Notes: generated by a model from the letters alone, not told the origin. A stretch of DNA of 64,000 nucleotides from Devosia sp. (GCF_028290625.1 NZ_JAQGJM010000008.1:124001-188000); one strand, 5' to 3'; shown: positions 36,792-44,968, counted from the first letter of the stretch. Numbers and translations: made by a program.

Positions 36792-37601
36792 TTACTCCGC
36801 GGGAACGGTGGTGGCGGGGACGGTGGCGGAGAGGCGTGCCTGCTTGCCATTGGCCAGAAAATAGGCGCCGCCCATGAACACCACGCCGGCAATCACATTG
36901 CCCAGGGTGACGTAGCCCAGATTGTAGATCGCGCCGCCCAGGGTGACGGTATCGGGATGGGGCGCCAGCAGGGCGATGGCGAAGACCGTCATATTGGCGA
37001 CGGAGTGCTCGTAGCCGCTGGCGATGAAGGCAAACAGGCACCAGAAAATCATGATGGCCTTACCGGCATCATCCTTGGCGCGGGCGGCGCTCCAGATGGC
37101 GAGGCACACCAGCCAGTTGCAGAGAATGCCGCGGGCGATCAGTTCGAGCGGGGCGGCGTGCATCTTGGCGGCGGCGACGGTGAAAATCATGTCGGCGCCG
37201 GTTTTGAGGATTTGGCCGCCGCCGCCCATGATGAAGAGGGCGGCCACGAGGACCGAGCCGATCAGGTTGCCGGCCCAAGTCATCACCCAGGAACGGCCGA
37301 GGCCCGACATCGGCACCGTGCCGCGGAGGACGCCGATGGTCATGATCATGGTGTGGCCGGTGAACAGTTCGGCGCCGGCGAAAATCACCAACGATAGGGC
37401 GATGCCGAAGCTGGCACCCATCACCAGCGGGCGGATCGAGGCATCGACCAATTGGCCGAGGCTGAAAATCAGGATGATGGCGAGGCCCACATAGGCGCCG
37501 GCCATGGCCGAGCCGATCATGAAACCAACTGGATTATCGCGAATAGCACGGACTTTTGCGGCGGCGGTGTCGGCGAACTGGTCGATGCTGGATTGATACA
37601 T
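36792..37601 (-). CDS. nirC: Formate/nitrite transporter family channel (NirC-like)
   Basis: Pentameric inner-membrane channel for nitrite, 269 aa with six helices. Family motifs present: GAELFTGHTM after helix 2, GNLIGS in the third, LCNWLVCLAIW, and ASGYEHSVANM containing the conserved pore His. The start is ATG 37601 (MYQSSIDQF), 7 bases after GGGGA; the open frame to 37643 would run into the terminator hairpin. It is the first gene after the sigma-54 promoter, hairpin leader and terminator, so its expression should depend on NasT antitermination. Confidence 0.9.
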   Translation of the reverse strand: MYQSSIDQFADTAAAKVRAIRDNPVGFMIGSAMAGAYVGLAIILIFSLGQLVDASIRPLVMGASFGIALSLVIFAGAELFTGHTMIMTIGVLRGTVPMSGLGRSWVMTWAGNLIGSVLVAALFIMGGGGQILKTGADMIFTVAAAKMHAAPLELIARGILCNWLVCLAIWSAARAKDDAGKAIMIFWCLFAFIASGYEHSVANMTVFAIALLAPHPDTVTLGGAIYNLGYVTLGNVIAGVVFMGGAYFLANGKQARLSATVPATTVPAE

Positions 37602-37622
37602 TGTCGTCCCCTTTTGCGTGAG

Positions 37623-37687
37623 CCAAAACGAAAAGGCCGCCAACGGGACAACCCCCCGGACGAGCCGGGGGAATCCTGTTGGCAGCC
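37623..37687 (-). terminator. Intrinsic terminator in the nirC-nirA leader
   Basis: On the minus strand GGCTGCCAAC (37687-37678) pairs with GTTGGCGGCC (37644-37635) over 10 bp with one G-U. A second inner stem of 7 bp (CCCCCGG/CCGGGGG) sits between them. The stem is followed by TTTTCGTTTT. It ends 21 bases before the nirC start, the right place for regulated read-through. Confidence 0.85.
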
Positions 37688-37699
37688 TTGCCTATCTGC

Positions 37700-37743
37700 G
37701 GCGCCCGTCATTGGACGCCAAACCGATGCGATTGCTCGCTTCG
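37700..37743 (-). ncRNA. ANTAR (NasT) two-hairpin antitermination leader
   Basis: Two tandem hairpins with six-base loops, the form recognised by ANTAR proteins. P1 (37743-37724): CGAAGCG and CGCATCG pair with one A-A mismatch around loop AGCAAT. P2 (37719-37700): GGCGTCC and GGGCGCC pair over 7 bp (one G-U) around loop AATGAC, which has the typical A at position 1 and G at 4; P1 has A at 4. They lie just upstream of the terminator and near nasT, so NasT binding should prevent termination. Confidence 0.85.
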
Positions 37744-37751
37744 ACCTGGAT

Positions 37752-37769
37752 ATTGCAAGGGGCGTGCCA
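37752..37769 (-). promoter_or_regulatory. Sigma-54 (RpoN) promoter of the nitrite operon
   Basis: TGGCACGCCCCTTGCAAT on the minus strand matches the -24/-12 consensus (TGGCACG, four bases, TTGCA) at every position. With C at -12 (37755), transcription would start about 37743, the first base of hairpin P1. An NtrC-type activator is expected; I did not find a clear enhancer box in 37770-37908, which is AT-rich and otherwise empty. Confidence 0.85.
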
Positions 37770-37908
37770 GTTGGGGAGGGTTAGTATTATCAGTGGGTTA
37801 GGGGATTTGGCGCGGTGCTGGATTGATAGAGGGGCGCACAAATGGGCGGCATATTGGTTATTATTTGAGCGGTGTGGCGATATGATTATATTTTAACCAC
37901 CCATCATC

Positions 37909-37993
37909 CGGGTCATTCCCGCGCAGGCGGGAACCTCTGTTTTGGATGGCTGGCGAAGGAACGGAGGTCCCCGCCTGCGCGGGGATGACCCGG
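37909..37993. repeat. REP-like inverted repeat
   Basis: Two arms of about 33 bases (37909-37941 and 37961-37993) in inverted orientation, each with the core CGCGCAGGCGGG flanked by GTCAT and CCTC, differing at a few positions. The 19-base spacer holds no gene. Such GTCAT-N-CCGCG palindromes are dispersed repeats in many Proteobacteria. It lies between the nasS stop (38022) and the nitrite promoter and could end nasS transcription. Confidence 0.7.
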
Positions 37994-38021
37994 TGGGTGG
38001 CGGCTATGCCGCGGGTGTTGT

Positions 38022-39206
38022 TTAGAGCGGTGCGGACCAGTCGAAACGGGTGCCGTCGAAGAAGCCGTCGGGGAATTGTAGCAGGGGGCCGGCGGGGGTG
38101 GCCAGTTCCAGGGGTTTGGTGATCAGGCCGTCGATCTTGTAGTCGTCCGGGGGCATTGGAACGCCCAGCGGCGCGAGGGCAGCGCGATAGAGGTCGGGGC
38201 GGAACGATGCGGCGGCCAGCGCCAGGTTTTGTGGGCTGGCTTGCACCTGGCCCCAGCGGACCATCTGCGCGTAGAACCAGACGGCATGGCTTTTCCAGGG
38301 GAAGTTGGCGGCGCCGGCGTACGGCACGTAGAAGCGCTCGACCTGGCGGGTGGCACCAGCACCGATGGCGAGATGGCCGGTGAGGGCACCGCCGACCAGG
38401 TCGGCTGGTTGGTCGAGGAATTGCGGCTGCGCCATGATCCGCGCGGCTTCGGGCAGGTTGGCGGGGGCGCTGCACCAGAGGGCGGCGTTGTGCAGGGCGC
38501 GGATCAGCGCGGCGAGGGTATCCGGGTTGGCATCGGCCCAGGCGGCGCGCATGCCGAGGACTTTATCGGGGCTGGAGCGCCAGATGCGCGACTTGGTGGT
38601 GACGATGCGGCCATGGCCGGCGCGGACGGCGACGCCGCCCCATGGCTCGCCGACGCAGTAGCCATCGATGGCGCCAGAGGCCAGCGCATCGGGCAGCAAA
38701 GGTGGCGGCAGGACGACGATTTCGACGTCGCGATCGGGCACGACGCCGCTGGCGGCGAGCCAGTAGCGCAGTTCGTGATTGTGGGAGGAATCCTGATGCA
38801 CCACGCCGAAGCGCAGGCGGCGGGGGGAGGCGTGGACGGCGGCGGCGAGGGCCAGGCCGGTGGTGGCGGGATCGAGATCGTCGGTGGCGCCGTGGGCGAT
38901 CATCTGCGCCCAGAGGTCGAGGCTGACCGTGACCGCGTTGCCGCCATGGCCGAGCGCCATCGCGGCGATGAAGGGCACTGGCAGCGGCGACAGGCCGAGA
39001 TTGGCGGCGATCGGCATGGGCGCCAGCATGTGGGCGACATCGAAATGGCCGACGCCGACACGATCGCGGATATTGGCCCATGAGGTTTCGCGCACGAGCC
39101 GCAGCGACAGGCCTTCGGCTGCGGCAAACCCCTGTTGCTCCGCGACCACCAGCAGCATGCTATCGGTCAGCGGCATGAAGCCGGCGGCGATGATGGTTTG
39201 GCTCAT
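38022..39206 (-). CDS. nasS: Nitrate/nitrite sensor NasS (NrtA-like)
   Basis: Cytosolic sensor of 394 aa related to the NrtA/CmpA nitrate-binding proteins but without a signal peptide (it starts MSQTIIAAGFMPLTDSMLLV). The family pattern is visible in GHFDVAHMLAPMPI, GALTGHLAIG and the Trp-rich C-terminal part NFPWKSHAVWFYAQMVRWGQ. In Paracoccus and other bacteria NasS holds NasT inactive until nitrate or nitrite binds. The gene follows nasT with a 1-base gap. It precedes the nitrite operon on the same strand. Confidence 0.9.
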   Translation of the reverse strand: MSQTIIAAGFMPLTDSMLLVVAEQQGFAAAEGLSLRLVRETSWANIRDRVGVGHFDVAHMLAPMPIAANLGLSPLPVPFIAAMALGHGGNAVTVSLDLWAQMIAHGATDDLDPATTGLALAAAVHASPRRLRFGVVHQDSSHNHELRYWLAASGVVPDRDVEIVVLPPPLLPDALASGAIDGYCVGEPWGGVAVRAGHGRIVTTKSRIWRSSPDKVLGMRAAWADANPDTLAALIRALHNAALWCSAPANLPEAARIMAQPQFLDQPADLVGGALTGHLAIGAGATRQVERFYVPYAGAANFPWKSHAVWFYAQMVRWGQVQASPQNLALAAASFRPDLYRAALAPLGVPMPPDDYKIDGLITKPLELATPAGPLLQFPDGFFDGTRFDWSAPL

Positions 39207-39207
39207 C

Positions 39208-39798
39208 TCATGGCTCCAGCAGGCCCGCGGCGGTGATCAGGCTTTGGGCGATATCGGCCATGCGCTTGTTCTGGTTCATCGCCGTCTTGCGCAGCAGGGC
39301 ATGGGCCTCGGCCTCGCTGATATTGCGCGAGCGCATCAGGATGCCCTTGGCCTGTTCGATCACCTTGCGGTCTTCCAGCTCGCTGCGGGCTTGCTGCAAT
39401 TCGCGCTTGAGGGCCGAGAAGGCGTTGAAGCGGCTGATCGCCATATCGAGGATCGGCTTGACGCGCTCCTTGCGCAGGCCATCCACGATATAGGCCGAAA
39501 CGCCCGCGGCGACCGCCGCCTCGATGGACGAGGTATCGGAGCGATCGACGAACATCGCGATCGGGCGTTCGAGCGCGCGCGACAGGGAGAAGAAGTGCTC
39601 CAGCCGGTCGCGGTTGGGATTTTCGAGGTCGATCATAACGACATCAGGCGCCACCTGTTCCACCACGCGGGCGACGGCGTCGATGTCCACCACCACTGCA
39701 ACGCGGTTATAGCCGGCCTCGCGCAGGCCTTCCTCGATGATCGACGCACGGATGCGATTGTCGTCGATGATGAGTATGGACAGGTCGGGCTGGTTCAC
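39208..39798 (-). CDS. nasT: ANTAR-domain antiterminator NasT
   Basis: RNA-binding regulator of about 196 aa. Residues about 5-120 are a receiver-like domain (LSILIIDDNRIRASIIEEGL, DVVMIDLENPNRD). A coiled-coil then leads to the ANTAR domain at about 125-185 (ELEDRKVIEQAKGILMRSR, AHALLRKTAMNQNKRMADIA). NasT stops termination in nitrate/nitrite assimilation leaders when released by NasS; the matching two-hairpin leader is at 37700-37743. I took the GTG at 39798; a TTG at 39828 would add ten residues, and neither has a strong Shine-Dalgarno. Confidence 0.92.
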   Translation of the reverse strand: MNQPDLSILIIDDNRIRASIIEEGLREAGYNRVAVVVDIDAVARVVEQVAPDVVMIDLENPNRDRLEHFFSLSRALERPIAMFVDRSDTSSIEAAVAAGVSAYIVDGLRKERVKPILDMAISRFNAFSALKRELQQARSELEDRKVIEQAKGILMRSRNISEAEAHALLRKTAMNQNKRMADIAQSLITAAGLLEP

Positions 39799-40009
39799 GC
39801 GTGCATTCTGGCTGAGTGGCGCGAACAAGCAAGGGGCGGTTGTGCATGCGACGTCTGCGGGAGAGCGCAGATTCGTTTTGCCAAGTGGTACTGAAATGGA
39901 AGTTGGTTACGTAAAGGCACCGAATAACGCATGGCTATGCCTCCCGGCGGGGCGGCGGAACTGTTAGCCTTGCGGCCCTCCTCTCCCTCTTCGTCCCCAA
40001 AGGGCTATC

Positions 40010-40684
40010 ATGGCTAAACTTACTCTCATCAGCTTTCCGACCTGTCCGTTCGTGCAGCGCGCCGTTATCGCTCTCAAAGAGAAGGGCGTCGATTTCGACG
40101 TGACCTATATTGACCTGGCCAACAAGCCCGATTGGTTCCTGGCGCTGTCGCCGCTGGGCAAGGTGCCGGTGCTCAAGGTCGAGCGCGACGGGCATGAGCC
40201 GGCTATCGTGTTCGAAAGCGCGGTTATCCTGGAATATCTCGAAGAGACCGCTGCGGGCGTGAAGTTGCATCCGGCGGATCCGCTGGAGCGGGCGCAGCAC
40301 CGGTCGTGGATGGAGTATGGCTCGCAATTGCTGGGCGATATTTTCAAGTTCAACAGCGCCAAGGATGTCACCGAGCTGGATGCGGCGCGGCAGGGCGTGC
40401 TGGCCAAGTTCAAGCGGCTGGAGGATACGGTGACCGGGCCGTTCTTCGCGGGCGAGCAGTTGAGCTATGTGGATACGGTGTTTGCGCCGGCCTTCCGCCA
40501 GCTCGATGCGCTGGAGACGGTGGTGCATACGGGGCTGTTCGACGGGTTCCCCAAGTTGCAGGTGTGGCGCCAGGCGCTGGCGGAGCGGCCGAGTGTCAAG
40601 GCAGCGGTGCCAGACAATTTCGTGGAGCTGCATCTGGCGCGGTTGCGCAACAATGAGGCGCAGGTGCTGAAGTTGGCCGCCTGA
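40010..40684 (+). CDS. Glutathione S-transferase family protein
   Basis: A 224-aa protein with the thioredoxin-like N-terminal GST domain (residues 1-80) and helical C-terminal domain. The active-site region reads SFPTCPFVQRA, with a Cys at position 12 in the place used by omega/beta-type glutathione transferases. The cis-Pro segment GKVPVL and the SNAIL-like stretch FESAVILEYL that bind glutathione are present. It is a single gene, divergent from nasT, ended by a strong terminator at 40693-40722. Substrate unknown. Confidence 0.9.
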   Translation: MAKLTLISFPTCPFVQRAVIALKEKGVDFDVTYIDLANKPDWFLALSPLGKVPVLKVERDGHEPAIVFESAVILEYLEETAAGVKLHPADPLERAQHRSWMEYGSQLLGDIFKFNSAKDVTELDAARQGVLAKFKRLEDTVTGPFFAGEQLSYVDTVFAPAFRQLDALETVVHTGLFDGFPKLQVWRQALAERPSVKAAVPDNFVELHLARLRNNEAQVLKLAA

Positions 40685-40692
40685 AGCAAGAT

Positions 40693-40722
40693 TGCCGGCA
40701 GCGGTGACGCTGCCGGCATTTT
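40693..40722 (+). terminator. Intrinsic terminator after GST gene
   Basis: TGCCGGCAGCG (40693-40703) and its complement (40708-40718) form a perfect 11-bp stem with a GTGA tetraloop, followed by TTTT. It lies 8 bases after the GST stop, in the convergent gap with the MFS gene. Confidence 0.88.
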
Positions 40723-40724
40723 GG

Positions 40725-41918
40725 TTATTTGCGGGGCTGGAGCAGGGCCAGAACCATGGTCGATGCGGCGAGGACTGCGGCAAAGGCCAGCGTGCCGACG
40801 ACGCCGTAGCCGTCCACGATAGCGCCGCCCACAAAGGCGCCCACCGCGATGGAGACCTGGAAGCAGACAACCATCAAGCTGCCGGAGGCTTCGAGCGCAT
40901 CGAGCGCGGCGCGCGACAGGTTGGTTTGCAGCACGATCGGCGCGGTGCCGAAGGCGAAGCCCCACAGGGCCACGAAGCCGAAGGCGGTGCCGCTATGCAT
41001 GCCCCAGAGCAGCAGGGCCAGGGTGGCGACTGCCAGGGTTACGCCGGTGACGATGAGGCCAACGCGGACATTGGTATCCGCCATGCGACCGCCGACGACA
41101 TTGCCGATGACACTGGCGACGCCATAGCCCAGCAGCGCCCAAGCCACCGATGTAGCGGGAAGCTGGGTGACCTGCTCGAGGAAAGCGCGGACATAGACGA
41201 AGCCGGCGAAATGGCCAGTGACCAGCAGCAGCACGGCGAGCATGCCGAGCTGGACGCCGCGCCGGCTCATCAGGCGGAAGATTTCGCCGAGGGTCGTGCC
41301 TTTGCCGGCGGGCAGGCTGGGCAGGCTGACCAGTTGCAGCAGCATGGCGATGGCCGCCGCGCCCGCGGTGGCCGCCATGGCGGTGCGCCAGCCGAACCAG
41401 TCGCTGACCACGGCGCCGATCGAGGGGGCGGCGATAGTGGCGAGCGATACGCCGACGAAGATGATGGACATGCCGCGGCCGAGTGCGTTGACGCCGACTA
41501 GCCGGGCGACGACGGCGGCGGAGAGTGACCAGAACCCGCTCAACGCAATGCCGAGGCCAGCCCGTCCAAGGAGCAGTATCCAGAAGTCGGTCGCCATGGC
41601 GGCGACGATATTGGAAATGATTGCGAGGGCGCTGAGGCCGACCAGCACGGTCTTGCGGTTCAGCTTGCCGATGGCGACATTGGCGAACAGCGCGGCGACC
41701 GCACCGACGCTGGCGGTGGCGGTGACCACTTGTCCGGCGGTGCCTTCGCTGATGCCGAGGTCAGCCGCCATCGGGGTGAGCAGGCCGGCAGGCAGGAACT
41801 CGGCCGAAACCAGCGCGAAAGTGGCGACCGCCATGGAGACGACGGCGAGCTTGGTGCTGGTGCTCCACCGGTCGCCGGCAGAGGCGGCGCCGCCCAGCGG
41901 TAATGTCGTGTCAGTCAT
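40725..41918 (-). CDS. MFS transporter, probable efflux permease
   Basis: Major facilitator protein of 397 aa with twelve predicted helices. It resembles the drug:H+ antiporter-1 group that includes NepI and PbuE: an early helix with LVSAEFLPAGLLTPMAADLG, then a GKLNRKTVLVG loop between helices 2 and 3. The start at ATG 41918 (MTDTTLPLGG) has GGAGG 10 bases upstream; the open frame to 41963 is a non-conserved extension. It follows the AraC regulator gene on the same strand after 60 bases, so that regulator probably controls it. Substrate not evident. Confidence 0.9.
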   Translation of the reverse strand: MTDTTLPLGGAASAGDRWSTSTKLAVVSMAVATFALVSAEFLPAGLLTPMAADLGISEGTAGQVVTATASVGAVAALFANVAIGKLNRKTVLVGLSALAIISNIVAAMATDFWILLLGRAGLGIALSGFWSLSAAVVARLVGVNALGRGMSIIFVGVSLATIAAPSIGAVVSDWFGWRTAMAATAGAAAIAMLLQLVSLPSLPAGKGTTLGEIFRLMSRRGVQLGMLAVLLLVTGHFAGFVYVRAFLEQVTQLPATSVAWALLGYGVASVIGNVVGGRMADTNVRVGLIVTGVTLAVATLALLLWGMHSGTAFGFVALWGFAFGTAPIVLQTNLSRAALDALEASGSLMVVCFQVSIAVGAFVGGAIVDGYGVVGTLAFAAVLAASTMVLALLQPRK

Positions 41919-41978
41919 TGAAGAGCCTCCAAAGTTTGGAGGGCTTTCATAAACGAGCCGCACCGGACGATATGTATC

Positions 41979-42968
41979 CTAAAGTCCGAATTCTATGACC
42001 GTTTGTCCGGAAGGTTCCCGCCGGACCGCGCCGGGCGAGGCGCCGGTGGTGCGCTTGAAGGCGCGGGCGAACGAGGCTTCGGACTCATAGCCCAGCCGGG
42101 CGGCGACTTCGGCGACCGCCGTGCCGCTCTGGCCGAGCCATTCCTGGGCCAGTTGCATGCGCCAGCGTGTCAGGTAATGGGCGGCGCCTTCGCCCAGCAG
42201 CGCGCTGAAGCGCTCGGCAAAGACCGAACGCGACTGCCCGGCGACGCCGGCTAGGCTCTCCACCGTCCAGTTATTGCCGGGGTCCCGGTGCATGGCAGCG
42301 AGCGCGCGGCCCACATGCACGTCGCGGATGGCAGCCAGCCAGCCGGTGGTCGAAGAACTGGTGCAATCGACCCAGCAGCGGATCAGCCGCGCGGTCAACA
42401 GATCGGCCATGCGCGACAGGATGGTGGCACCACCCATGCGGGGCTGCGCGGCCTCGGCGGTCATCGCGGCGAGGAGGGGGCCGACCATGGGGTCGTTGGC
42501 GGCTATGTCGCGGCTTTTGATGATCGACGGCATCAGGCTGATCAAGGGATGCAATGCGCGGGCGCCCAGCGCCATCGAGCCGACGAACAGCGTACTGGTC
42601 GCCCCGGTGCCATCCTGCACCATCTCGCACACATTGCCGCCGAAGCGCGTCACCTGGCAGCTCTTGAGCGTATCGCCGGCGACATCGGGGGCGCTGGCCA
42701 GGCGATGGGCATTACCCTGCGGCAGCAGTACCAGATCGCCGTCGTTCAGCTCCTGCCAGCCATATTCTTCAGTATGAATCCAGCATGGACCCTTGCTGAC
42801 GAAGTGGAACCGCAGCAGCGGCTGTTCGGCAAAGCCAATGCCCCAGGGATGCTGCAACTCACAGCGCCCATAGCTGACGCCGCTGAGGCGAAAGTCCTGC
42901 AGGACCTCGCTCAGCGCATCCATGGGGACGGCGGACGGCAGATAGGGGTCGGACGAATGGTCAAGCAT
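41979..42968 (-). CDS. AraC-family transcription regulator
   Basis: A 329-aa regulator. The N-terminal 200 residues form a cupin-type effector domain of the AraC_binding_2/Cupin_6 kind (LRFHFVSKGPCWIHTEEYGW, GDLVLLPQGNAHRL). The C-terminal 100 residues carry the two AraC HTHs: SLAGVAGQSRSVFAERFSAL and VAEVAARLGYESEASFARAF, then KRTTGASPGAVR. The gene precedes an MFS efflux gene on the same strand, a common pairing in which the regulator controls the exporter. The ATG at 42968 gives the full cupin domain. Confidence 0.9.
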   Translation of the reverse strand: MLDHSSDPYLPSAVPMDALSEVLQDFRLSGVSYGRCELQHPWGIGFAEQPLLRFHFVSKGPCWIHTEEYGWQELNDGDLVLLPQGNAHRLASAPDVAGDTLKSCQVTRFGGNVCEMVQDGTGATSTLFVGSMALGARALHPLISLMPSIIKSRDIAANDPMVGPLLAAMTAEAAQPRMGGATILSRMADLLTARLIRCWVDCTSSSTTGWLAAIRDVHVGRALAAMHRDPGNNWTVESLAGVAGQSRSVFAERFSALLGEGAAHYLTRWRMQLAQEWLGQSGTAVAEVAARLGYESEASFARAFKRTTGASPGAVRREPSGQTVIEFGL

Positions 42969-43010
42969 GGTGCTATTATATGCACTGACCGTCCAGCCGG
43001 CAAGCTGCGA

Positions 43011-43901
43011 TCAGCCGACGTATTTATGCCAGTTGTGCTGCTCCCTAAAGCCCAGCACGTCGCGGATTTTCTTGTTGGAGATCGGCGCTTCGCGCTCGCC
43101 CATTGCCCGGGTCACCGGAGAGTTCGGGGCATATTTCCGCAGTGCCTCGGCGGTCGTTTCGTTGGTGGTGATCTCGTCGTTGACGGCGTTGAATACCTGA
43201 TAGCCGAGGCCATCCTTGGCAATGCAGAGGTCAACAATCTGGCCGAGGTCGCGGGCATCGATATAGCTCCACGCATTGCGCTTGCGCGATGCGGGGTTGG
43301 CGAGGAAGCCGGGGAACATGGAGTATTCGTGCGGCTCGATGACGTTGCCGATGCGCAGCGCATAGATGTCGATACCGCTCCGCATGGCGAAGGCGCGGGC
43401 GGTCTTTTCGTTGACGACCTTGCTCAGGCCGTAGGAGTCCATCGGATCGCTGTCATAGTCTTCCTCGAGCGGAAAACTGTGAAAATCCTTGTCGCCCTCG
43501 GCAAAGCAGACGCCGTAGGTGGTTTCACTGGAAGCGATGATGACCTTCTTGATGCCCAGCTTCACAGCCGCTTCGATGACGTTGTAGGTCGAGTTCACAT
43601 TGGCGGTGAAGGTGGTGTTATCGGGCCGCAGCAGCACGCGCGGCACGGCGGCGAAATGCACCACGGCGTCGATGGGGGCCGGGCCATTGCCGGTGGTGAA
43701 GCCATCGAAATCGAAATGCATCGAGAGCGCGTTGAAGGTCTGGCCGCTATCGGTGAGGTCGGTGACGACGGTGTTGACGCCAGGCTGGTTGAGCGGCACC
43801 AGATCGAGATTGAGTACCTTGTGGCCCTTGTCGAGCAGGTAGGGCACGACATGGCGGCCGGCTTTGCCGCTGCCGCCGGTGAAGACGATGCGCTTGGTCA
43901 T
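43011..43901 (-). CDS. NAD-dependent epimerase/dehydratase (extended SDR)
   Basis: Extended short-chain dehydrogenase of 296 aa. The NAD motif TGGSGKAG is at residues 8-15, the active-site Ser in IASSETTYGV and the catalytic pair in DSYGLSKVVNE (YxxxK). It is second in a two-gene minus-strand unit behind the ltnD-like gene, with 15 bases between them and GGAG upstream of its ATG. In some acid-sugar clusters an SDR (DenD) oxidises erythronate; this protein could serve a related step but does not obviously match DenD. Confidence 0.85.
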   Translation of the reverse strand: MTKRIVFTGGSGKAGRHVVPYLLDKGHKVLNLDLVPLNQPGVNTVVTDLTDSGQTFNALSMHFDFDGFTTGNGPAPIDAVVHFAAVPRVLLRPDNTTFTANVNSTYNVIEAAVKLGIKKVIIASSETTYGVCFAEGDKDFHSFPLEEDYDSDPMDSYGLSKVVNEKTARAFAMRSGIDIYALRIGNVIEPHEYSMFPGFLANPASRKRNAWSYIDARDLGQIVDLCIAKDGLGYQVFNAVNDEITTNETTAEALRKYAPNSPVTRAMGEREAPISNKKIRDVLGFREQHNWHKYVG

Positions 43902-43916
43902 GAAGATCTCCGATAG

Positions 43917-44822
43917 TCAGTTGGTTTTGGCGGCGGGCAAGTCCACGCCGGTGATCTGGGCAATGAGGCGGGCCGGGGAGGCGTCGTCGTCGCGCCCCAT
44001 GCCGGCGGCGGCGGTCGCGAGGAACAATTGCAGCGCCGAGGTGGCGATGGGCAGCGGGAAGGTTTCGGCGCGGCCGATATCGCTGACGATGCCAAGGTCC
44101 TTGGTGAAGATATTGACCGCGCTTTTGGGCGCGTAATCGCCATCCAAAATGTGCGGCACGCGGTTTTCGAACATCCAGGAATTGCCGGCCGAGGCGGTGA
44201 TCACTTCATAGACCTTGGCGATATCCAGCCCCAGCTTGCTGGCAAAGGTGATGGCTTCGCAGGCGGCGGCGATATGCACGCCGGCCAGCAGTTGGTTGAC
44301 GATCTTGAAGGAGGCACCGATGCCGGCCTCGTCGCCAAGTTCATAGACCTTGCCGGCCATGATATCGAGGGCGGGGCGCGCGGCGGCGAAAGCCTCGGGC
44401 GTGCCGGAGGCCATGAATGTAAGTTCGCCGGTATTGGCGCGCGCGGCGCCGCCGCTCATCGGGGCATCGAGATAGAGTAGGCCGTGCTCAGCGCAGCGGG
44501 CGCCGAAGGCCTTGGCGGCGGCAGGCGCCATGGTGGCGCAGGAGATGATGACGCTGCCAGACGCCATGGCGGCGACGATGCCGTTGTCGCCGAACAGCAC
44601 GGTTTCGGTTTGGGCGGCGTTGACGACGACGACCACAGCGATGCTGGCATCGCTGGCGGCGTCGGCGGGATGGGTTGCGGCGCGGCCGCCTTCGACGGAC
44701 AGGGCCGCTACGGCTTGTGTCGAGGGATCATAGCCGCTGACGGTATGGCCGGCGCGGAGCAGCGATTTGGCCATGCCCAGACCCATCGAGCCGAGGCCGA
44801 TCACGGCGATAGTGGTGGTCAT
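43917..44822 (-). CDS. ltnD: L-threonate dehydrogenase-like (beta-hydroxyacid dehydrogenase family)
   Basis: NAD-dependent enzyme of 301 aa. The Rossmann motif GLGSMGLGMA is at residues 9-18, the substrate motif DAPMSGGAARA near 120, and the catalytic Lys in FKIVNQLLAG near 170. The family oxidises L-threonate or D-erythronate at C2 to a 3-oxo... or 2-oxo-tetronate depending on member, the first step before OtnK and OtnC. Here it is divergent from the LacI/otnK/otnC unit, which supports the LtnD call. A second family member ends that unit (47959). Confidence 0.82.
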   Translation of the reverse strand: MTTTIAVIGLGSMGLGMAKSLLRAGHTVSGYDPSTQAVAALSVEGGRAATHPADAASDASIAVVVVVNAAQTETVLFGDNGIVAAMASGSVIISCATMAPAAAKAFGARCAEHGLLYLDAPMSGGAARANTGELTFMASGTPEAFAAARPALDIMAGKVYELGDEAGIGASFKIVNQLLAGVHIAAACEAITFASKLGLDIAKVYEVITASAGNSWMFENRVPHILDGDYAPKSAVNIFTKDLGIVSDIGRAETFPLPIATSALQLFLATAAAGMGRDDDASPARLIAQITGVDLPAAKTN

Positions 44823-44887
44823 TGCCCGTTGTCCTTTGTGGCGATCGGGAGCCGATAAGCGATTGCGGCCGATCGGTTTGGCGATTA

Positions 44888-44901
44888 TGTTAGCGCTGTC
44901 A
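44888..44901. promoter_or_regulatory. Candidate LacI-family operator, tetronate region
   Basis: TGTTAGCGCTGTCA has a central palindrome AGCGCT and a TGTTAGC left half, close to common LacI-family sites. It lies in the 146-bp divergent region, 66 bases from ltnD and 67 from the LacI start, so one site could control both directions. Confidence 0.45.
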
Positions 44902-44968
44902 TTGGATGGCGATCATGACCATGCTCAGCCCGCCAAGTCAACAATTTTGCCGAGGATAGACTGAACCC

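Noticed and set aside
35610..37397. Open frame of 595 codons on the plus strand
   Set aside because: It lies antisense to nirA and nirC, is rich in Gly, Ala, Asp and His without any domain pattern, and the opposite strand encodes clear conserved proteins.
37909..37993. Possible CRISPR repeat or insertion-sequence end
   Set aside because: There is one inverted pair, no direct repeats or spacers, no target duplication and no transposase; a REP-like element fits better.
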